This document shows positions 59,139-64,000 of a stretch of 64,000 nt of DNA, piece after piece. The notes below the pieces were generated by a model. It saw only the letters and a list, made by a program, of their open reading frames with translations, had not been told where the DNA came from and ran no database searches. A program made the translations under genes and the position numbers. This DNA is from Streptomyces sp. NBC_00377 (GTDB taxonomy: Bacteria; Actinomycetota; Actinomycetes; Streptomycetales; Streptomycetaceae). The DNA is taken from assembly GCF_036075115.1 (NCBI RefSeq), contig NZ_CP107958.1, positions 3,534,001-3,598,000 on the forward strand, written 5' to 3'. Each line of letters starts with the position of its first letter. Position 1 is the stretch's first letter.

Positions 59139-60086
59139 TCACACCGCGACCGGTTCGCCCGCCGCCGCCGCGATCTCCGCAGCCGCGACGGCGCCCGGCA
59201 CGCGGCGCAGCTTCTTCATGGGGCCGAGCTCGGAGTCGTAGACCTTCTTGACGCCGTCGCCGAGGGAGGCCTCGATGGTGCGGATGTCGCGGACGAGGCG
59301 GTGCAGGCCGCCCGGCTCCACGGAGGCCGCCTGGTCGGAGCCCCACATCGCGCGGTCGAGGGTGATGTGCCGCTCGACGAAGACCGCGCCGAGGGCGACC
59401 GCGGCGAGGGAGGTCTGCAGGCCCGTCTCGTGGCCGGAGTAGCCGATCGGGACGTTGGGGTACTCCAGCTCCAGCGTGTTGATGACGCGCAGGTTGAGCT
59501 CCTCGGCCTTCGCCGGGTAGGTGGAGGTGGCGTGGCAGAGCAGGATGTTGGCCGAGCCGAGGACCTCGACCGCGTGGCGGATCTGCTTCGGGGTGGACAT
59601 GCCGGTGGAGAGGATGACCGTCCTGCCGGTGACGCGCAGGGCGCGCAGCAGTTCGTCGTCGGTGAGGGAGGCGGACGCCACCTTGTGCGCGGGGACGTCG
59701 AACTTCTCCAGGAAGGCGACCGCCTCGGTGTCCCACGGGGACGCGAACCAGGCGATGCCCTTCTCCTTGCAGTAGGCGTCGATCTGCCGGTACTCGTCCT
59801 CGCCGAACTCGACGCGGTGGCGGTAGTCGATGTACGTCATCCGGCCCCAGGGGGTGTCGCGCTCGATGTCCCACTGGTCGCGCGGGGTGCAGATCTCGGG
59901 CGTGCGCTTCTGGAACTTGACGGCGTCGCAGCCGGCGTCGGCGGCGGCGTCGATCAGCCGGAGGGCGTTGTCGAGGTCGCCGTTGTGGTTGATGCCGATC
60001 TCGCCGGTGACGTAGACGGGGTGGCCGGGGCCGACGGGGCGCGAACCGAGGAGGCGCAGACGGGAGGTGCCGGTGCTGGTGCTCAT
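59139..60086 (-). CDS. neuB: N-acetylneuraminate/Kdn synthase-like protein
   Basis: A 315-residue synthase condensing a hexose or N-acylhexosamine with phosphoenolpyruvate to give a nonulosonic acid. The TIM-barrel motifs are EIGINHNGDLDNALRLI, AVKFQKRTPE, ILSTGMSTPKQI and GYSGHETG, with ERHITLD near the end. Usual NeuB proteins add a C-terminal antifreeze-like SAF domain (total about 350 residues), which is absent here. In Streptomyces this gene type was linked to Kdn in teichulosonic acid. AAGGA lies upstream of the ATG. Confidence 0.9.
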   Translation of the reverse strand: MSTSTGTSRLRLLGSRPVGPGHPVYVTGEIGINHNGDLDNALRLIDAAADAGCDAVKFQKRTPEICTPRDQWDIERDTPWGRMTYIDYRHRVEFGEDEYRQIDAYCKEKGIAWFASPWDTEAVAFLEKFDVPAHKVASASLTDDELLRALRVTGRTVILSTGMSTPKQIRHAVEVLGSANILLCHATSTYPAKAEELNLRVINTLELEYPNVPIGYSGHETGLQTSLAAVALGAVFVERHITLDRAMWGSDQAASVEPGGLHRLVRDIRTIEASLGDGVKKVYDSELGPMKKLRRVPGAVAAAEIAAAAGEPVAV

Positions 60087-60099
60087 GACGGAACGTTCC

Positions 60100-61317
60100 T
60101 TACTGGGTGAGGGTGTCGAGGGAGGGGCCGAGGATCCAGCCGGCGATCTCCCGGATCGCGCCGTCGCCACCGGGAACGGTGGTGACCGCGCGGGCGGCGC
60201 CGCGTACGACGTCGTGGGCGCTCGCGACCGCCACGGGCCAGCCGACGAGGGCGAAGCAGGGGAGGTCGTTGACGTCGTTGCCGACGTAGAGCACGCGCTC
60301 CGGCGCGATGCCCTGTTCCTCGCACCACTGCTTGAGCGCGAGGTCCTTGCGGTCGATGCCGTGCAGGACCGGCAGCCGTAGCTTGCGGGCGCGGGCGGCG
60401 ACGACGGGGTTCCGTTCGGTCGACAGGATCAGCATCCGCAGGCCCGACCTGCGCAGGGCGGCGATGCCGAGGCCGTCGCCGCGGTGGACGGAGACGAACT
60501 CGCGCCCGTCGGAGTCGATGAGCACCCGGTCGTCGGTCTGGGTGCCGTCGAAGTCCAGGACGACGGCGTCGATGTCGCCGGCGGTGGGGAGGGTGCCGGG
60601 GAGGCCGGCGTCGAGGACGGGAGCCAGCGCTCTCGCCCGCGTCAGGTCGTGCGGGTCGTCGATCTCCAGGACCCGGGCGGGGTCGGTCCGGACGAGTTCC
60701 GTGCGGCCGAAGAAGCGGTGCCGGTGCCTGCGGAAGCCGGCCGCGTCCATCGCGTAGGCGGCGCCGGTCTCCAGGAAGTCCTGCGGCCGGTCCTGCCGGC
60801 GCGGACGGTGGGACGTGTCGTGGTTGACGCCGAAGCCGCCCTCGCCGGCCTCGTCCGAGCGGCGCCAGACGAAGCCGTGGAAGGCGGCGACCGTGACGGC
60901 CGTGTCGGCGCCCTGTTCGGCGACGGCGCGGGCGACTCCGTCCACCTCCTCGCGGACGAGGAAGGGGCTGGTGCACTGGACGAGCAGGACGACGTCCACC
61001 GGGGCGCCGTGCAGCGTCTCGTGGGCGTCCAGGGCGTGCAGGACCGCGGCCTCGGAGGTGGCGGTGTCGCCGGCGATGGCGGCCGGGCGCAGCACCACCT
61101 CGGCGCCCGCCTCGCGGGCCGCCGCCGCGATGGCATGGTCGTCGGTGGAGACGACGACGTCGGTGACGAGCCGGGCGGCCCGGCACTCGCGGACCGCGCG
61201 GGCGACGAGCGGTACGCCGCCCACCGGCGCGAGGTTCTTCGCGGGGACGCCCTTGGAACCGCCGCGCGCGGGGATCACCGCGAGTACTCGGCGTACCGCG
61301 GCCGGTGAGTCGGTCAT
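60100..61317 (-). CDS. CMP-nonulosonate synthetase fused to KdsC-like phosphatase
   Basis: A 405-residue bifunctional protein. Residues about 1-225 are an acylneuraminate cytidylyltransferase (VIPARGGSKGVPAKNLAPVG; LVQCTSPFLV), activating the sugar with CTP. Residues about 245-400 are a HAD phosphatase of the KdsC type (AVVLDFDGTQTDDRVLID; LILSTERNPVVAARA; LYVGNDVNDLPC). The KdsC half could remove phosphate from Kdn 9-phosphate before activation, and eukaryotic CMP-sialate synthetases have a similar fusion. Translation starts 20 bp after the preceding gene in the operon, with AAGGAGAG upstream. Confidence 0.92.
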   Translation of the reverse strand: MTDSPAAVRRVLAVIPARGGSKGVPAKNLAPVGGVPLVARAVRECRAARLVTDVVVSTDDHAIAAAAREAGAEVVLRPAAIAGDTATSEAAVLHALDAHETLHGAPVDVVLLVQCTSPFLVREEVDGVARAVAEQGADTAVTVAAFHGFVWRRSDEAGEGGFGVNHDTSHRPRRQDRPQDFLETGAAYAMDAAGFRRHRHRFFGRTELVRTDPARVLEIDDPHDLTRARALAPVLDAGLPGTLPTAGDIDAVVLDFDGTQTDDRVLIDSDGREFVSVHRGDGLGIAALRRSGLRMLILSTERNPVVAARARKLRLPVLHGIDRKDLALKQWCEEQGIAPERVLYVGNDVNDLPCFALVGWPVAVASAHDVVRGAARAVTTVPGGDGAIREIAGWILGPSLDTLTQ

Positions 61318-61337
61318 GGGTTTCTCTCCTTGGAGGG

Positions 61338-62756
61338 TCACAGCTCCCCCATCCGCCGGATGACCGGGGCCACGCGCTGCACCCCGTGGCGGTAGGCGCC
61401 GCGTGCCGCCCGGCGCACGATCTGCCGGACCGGCCCCGGCTCCTTGTCGGCGGCCGGTTCGCCGGGCAGCGGGCTGCCGTCGGGGCCGAGATGGTGACGG
61501 GCGAGGATGCCGGGCAGATAGCCGGGCGCGGTCGCGAGGGTGTAGTAGGGGGCGAGGGGCGGCAGGGCGGCGAGGGGGGTCCCGCCGCTCGAGCGGAGTC
61601 GGGAGTGGGGGAGGCCGAGCAGTTCGGTGATCCGCTCGCGCGCCGCGTCGAAGGCCGTCGCGTACGAGCCTGCCCCGGTGGGGGGACCCCCGGCCGCGAC
61701 GCCCTGCCGGGCCACCCACCCCTGGTCGGGGACGGGGTGGTGACCGGCGTCCAGCTGGTCCCACGAGGCGAGGCAGCCGGAGCCGATGAAGTGGTGGTTG
61801 CCGAGTGCCTCGCGCACCCCGAGGTCGGTGAGGACGGCCGTGGGGATCCGGCGGTGCAGGGACTCCAGGGCGGCCGTCGAACTGACCGTCACCATGAGGT
61901 CCGTGCGGTCGAGGACTTCGCCCATGTTCCCGTACACCAGGCGGAAGTTGGGAGGCGGATCGAGTTTCTGGGCCAGCTTCTGGTAGGGCAGTTCCTCGAT
62001 GTGGGTGGTGTGCTCACCCGGCTTGGAGCGGAGCTTCAGCAGGACTTCGCGCCCGGGGTGCAGACGCGCGTGCCGCACCAGCCGGTCGAGCAGGTACGCG
62101 CGGTCCCTGCGGTTCTCCGGGACGGAGGGCTGCGCGGCGAACACGACGGTGCGGGGCCCGCGGCCCCGCACCCCCGAGGACTCGTCCTCACCCGCGTACG
62201 GGGCGCCGCCGAGGAACGGCAGGGCCACTTCCGTCACCGACGAGGCGTCGGCGCCGACCCCTTCGTACACGGCGCGGAAACGCTCCGCGTCCTGGCGGGA
62301 GTTGGCGAGGACGAGGTCAGCGCCGTGCCGCAGCAGCAGGCCGTCGGCGAGCTTCTCGTAGACGACGCCGACATAGCCGGTGACGACGACGGGACGGTCG
62401 CCCCGTCCCTCCCAGATCCGCTTCAGGCCGTGCAGGACGGCCTGGACGCCGCCGCCCACCAGCGCGAGGACGAGCACGTCGTACGGGGTCCGTGCCATGG
62501 CGCGCAGGAACTCGGGTGCGGTGACCTCGCGCAGTGAGTCGGCATGCACGCCGACCTCGGCCAGCTGGCGGGGGGTGGGCGTGGCCCGGCCGCGCAGCAG
62601 GAATCCGTCCAGGACGGGGGCGGCTCGCGGCCCGCTCCCGGGTCCGGCTTCCCCGGAGGGCGCGATCCGCGTCGCGGTCAGCGCACCCCACTTCCAGCGG
62701 GTGTCGGAGTCGGCGAGGACGGCGATGCGTGGGGGGCTGGCAGTACTTGCTGGCAC
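61338..62756 (-). CDS. Putative glycosyltransferase of the nonulosonate cluster
   Basis: A 472-residue protein with a GT-B-like arrangement: IAVLADSDTRWKWGALTATR at the N-terminus, DVLVLALVGGG, YVGVVYEKLADGLLLRHGAD, and MVTVSSTAALESLHRRIPTA, which looks like a nucleotide-sugar or nonulosonate-binding loop. I recall related actinobacterial proteins annotated as DUF6716 glycosyltransferases. The piece LPHSRLRSSGGTPL is encoded by a dispersed repeat (61573-61612) and is probably not ancestral. The GTG at 62756 is taken as start, seven bases from a TAGCGT box. Confidence 0.75.
   Translation of the reverse strand: MPASTASPPRIAVLADSDTRWKWGALTATRIAPSGEAGPGSGPRAAPVLDGFLLRGRATPTPRQLAEVGVHADSLREVTAPEFLRAMARTPYDVLVLALVGGGVQAVLHGLKRIWEGRGDRPVVVTGYVGVVYEKLADGLLLRHGADLVLANSRQDAERFRAVYEGVGADASSVTEVALPFLGGAPYAGEDESSGVRGRGPRTVVFAAQPSVPENRRDRAYLLDRLVRHARLHPGREVLLKLRSKPGEHTTHIEELPYQKLAQKLDPPPNFRLVYGNMGEVLDRTDLMVTVSSTAALESLHRRIPTAVLTDLGVREALGNHHFIGSGCLASWDQLDAGHHPVPDQGWVARQGVAAGGPPTGAGSYATAFDAARERITELLGLPHSRLRSSGGTPLAALPPLAPYYTLATAPGYLPGILARHHLGPDGSPLPGEPAADKEPGPVRQIVRRAARGAYRHGVQRVAPVIRRMGEL
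61573..61612. repeat. Dispersed palindromic repeat inside a coding sequence
   Basis: The complement reads TCCCCCACTCCCGACTCCGC then TCGAGCGGCGGGACCCCC, matching the intergenic copy at 41041-41083 with few changes. It keeps the frame of the glycosyltransferase gene. Confidence 0.75.
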
Positions 62757-62954
62757 GGCCAAGACGCTAGAAAGCAAAAGTCAGCCTTTGCCCAATCACC
62801 CCTCAACAAAAAGTTAACAACGGGCCACCGAACGCCGAACCGGCCCGGGAATTCGAGAATTGTGCAGGGGGTGCACCATTCCGACACACCGAGTTCATCC
62901 CCCGTATCCGCACCGGAAATTTCTGCTGCCGGGCGCCCTTCTAGGGTTTCGCGG
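62757..62954. promoter_or_regulatory. Divergent promoter region of the nonulosonate cluster
   Basis: Two -10 boxes, TAGCGT facing left (seven bases from the GTG at 62756) and TAGGGT facing right (62942-62947, seven bases from the GTG at 62955), suggest leaderless messages both ways. An imperfect 23-bp dyad with GTGCA-GGGGG-TGCAC at its centre lies at 62858-62880. The region is AT-richer than its surroundings. Confidence 0.5.
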
Positions 62955-63965
62955 GTGCCCAAGCTTTCCGTGATCGTCCCGTTCTTCAACGTGCAGCAAT
63001 ACGCGCCCGACACCCTGGCGAGCCTGCGCGCGAACACGCGCGAGGACTTCGAGTTCGTGCTGGTCGACGACTGTTCGACCGACGCGACCCCGGAGCTCCT
63101 CGCCCGTGCCGAGCGTGATCTGCCGGGCGCGGTGCTGGTCAGACACGAAAAGAACGGAGGGCTGGCGACCGCGAGAAATACCGGAATCGACACAGCGCGT
63201 GGCGATTATCTGACTTTCCTGGACGGCGATGACTGGATCGCCCCCGGATATCTCCCCCAACTACTCGACGCCGCGGAGGAGTTGGATTGCGACTTCGTCC
63301 GCACCGACCATGTGCAGTGCACCGGCCGGGCGCGGAGCATTCACCGGGTTCCGCACGGCCGGCGCGGGACGGTGATGAACCCGCGGGAGGCGATCCTGCC
63401 CGCCGACCGGTCCACTTCGGTCGACTACGCCTACGCCTGGGCCGGCGTCTACCACCGCCGCCTGGTCGACCGCGGACTGCTGCACTTCACCGACGGGCTG
63501 CGCACCGCCGAGGACCGGCCGTGGATCTGGAAACTCCACCGGGAGGCGGACACCTTCGCCGTGGTGGGGCTGCTGGGCGTCCACTACCGGCGCGGGGTGG
63601 CCTCTTCGCTCACCCAGATCGGCGACGTACGGCAACTGGACTTCGTCCGCGCCTTCGACCAGGTGATCGAGGAGACCGCCGGTGACGCCGAGGGCGCCAG
63701 GCTGCTGCCCAAAGCGGTGCGCACCTACTGCGCGATCATGACCCATCACCTCGGCTCGATCGAGAGGTTCGAACCCGCCGTGGCCCGGAAACTGCGCTCG
63801 CTGTGCGCCGCCGCACTGAAGCGGATGCCTCAGGACGTCCTCTCGGAAGTCATGGACTCGATGGACGTGCAGCGGGCGGGTGTGCTGCGCCGGGCGCGGC
63901 GCAGGCCGGTGGCGGCGCGGACGACGGCTGCGCACGGGGCCGCGTCGCGGACGGCGGCCCTCTGA
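62955..63965 (+). CDS. Family 2 glycosyltransferase
   Basis: A 336-residue GT-A glycosyltransferase. It opens with LSVIVPFFNVQQYAPDTLAS, then FVLVDDCSTDATPELLARA and KNGGLATARNTGIDTARGDY, and the metal-binding DxD is FLDGDDWIAPGY. The C-terminal acceptor region has TAEDRPWIWKLHREAD. It belongs to the divergent arm of the cell-wall polymer cluster, perhaps building the glycosyl part of the chain. The last 30 residues are Arg/Ala-rich. GTG start, probably leaderless. Confidence 0.9.
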   Translation: MPKLSVIVPFFNVQQYAPDTLASLRANTREDFEFVLVDDCSTDATPELLARAERDLPGAVLVRHEKNGGLATARNTGIDTARGDYLTFLDGDDWIAPGYLPQLLDAAEELDCDFVRTDHVQCTGRARSIHRVPHGRRGTVMNPREAILPADRSTSVDYAYAWAGVYHRRLVDRGLLHFTDGLRTAEDRPWIWKLHREADTFAVVGLLGVHYRRGVASSLTQIGDVRQLDFVRAFDQVIEETAGDAEGARLLPKAVRTYCAIMTHHLGSIERFEPAVARKLRSLCAAALKRMPQDVLSEVMDSMDVQRAGVLRRARRRPVAARTTAAHGAASRTAAL

Positions 63966-64000
63966 TGCCTCGCACGACCCGACGCACCACCCGGATCTTC
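63965..64000 (+). CDS. Start of the next gene in the cluster (partial)
   Basis: An ATG overlaps the stop of the glycosyltransferase gene (TGATG) and reads MPRTTRRTTRIF to the end of the window. Translational coupling suggests a real downstream gene, but its family cannot be told from 12 codons. Confidence 0.55.
   Translation, partial: MPRTTRRTTRIF

Overview
The window is high-G+C actinobacterial chromosome, almost certainly Streptomyces. The evidence is G/C-biased third codon positions, many GTG starts, and recognisable Streptomyces loci (afsQ1/afsQ2/sigQ, pccB/pccE/accA2, the nucleoside-salvage block). From memory, gene order matches the central core of the S. coelicolor chromosome around hutH, pccB, afsQ and add. 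I see no prophage, integrative element, CRISPR array, rRNA or tRNA. About sixty genes are packed on both strands with short intergenic gaps and strong GC-rich hairpins between convergent genes.

Layout. 0-8.9 kb: zinc alcohol dehydrogenase with a divergent XRE regulator, an ABM-haemoglobin fusion, a permease/ATPase ABC pair, a lipoprotein L,D-transpeptidase, an LAxTG-type sortase substrate and a lipoprotein. 8.9-16.1 kb: a 169-bp palindromic element at the 3' end of hutH, a GAF-GGDEF protein, an enoyl-CoA hydratase, a class III adenylate cyclase and biotin ligase. 16.2-21.7 kb: acyl-CoA carboxylase genes (beta, epsilon, biotinylated alpha) around Maf and small membrane genes. 21.9-34.4 kb: DeoR regulator, flavoprotein quinone reductase, purine nucleoside phosphorylase, phosphosugar mutase, PH-domain membrane proteins, and deoC with two aldehyde dehydrogenase genes. 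34.4-41.8 kb: uridine-kinase-like gene, sigQ divergent from afsQ1-afsQ2-lipoprotein, VanZ and PspC proteins. 41.8-57.7 kb: adenosine deaminase, LysR/MFS pair, a second sliding clamp, a SigG-like sigma factor, then a nucleoside ABC transporter-cdd-deoA operon, its BMP lipoprotein and an M20 amidohydrolase. 57.9-64 kb: nonulosonic acid (Kdn/sialic-type) cell-wall polymer genes.

How the genes work together. The clearest system is nucleoside uptake and salvage. BMP lipoprotein, ATPase and two permeases import nucleosides; Add, Cdd, DeoA and the purine phosphorylase cleave or deaminate them; a phosphosugar mutase and DeoC take (deoxy)ribose phosphates to central metabolism; the aldehyde dehydrogenase genes can oxidise the acetaldehyde. 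Five separate promoters in this set carry the same 12-bp palindrome, CTACGCGCGTAG or a close variant, so they probably share one regulator.

A second system is suggested by promoter reading. The extra sliding-clamp gene and the SigG-like sigma gene each follow a match to the mycobacterial RecA-independent DNA-damage promoter (TTGTCRGTG-N8-TAnnnT), which points to a PafBC-type damage response that includes a spare clamp.

Other themes are many apparently leaderless promoters (-10 hexamer 6-7 nt before the start codon), several families of dispersed Streptomyces palindromic repeats (one inside a coding sequence), an ATPase gene with no ATG/GTG/TTG start, and an aldehyde dehydrogenase pair that looks like a split ALDH16.
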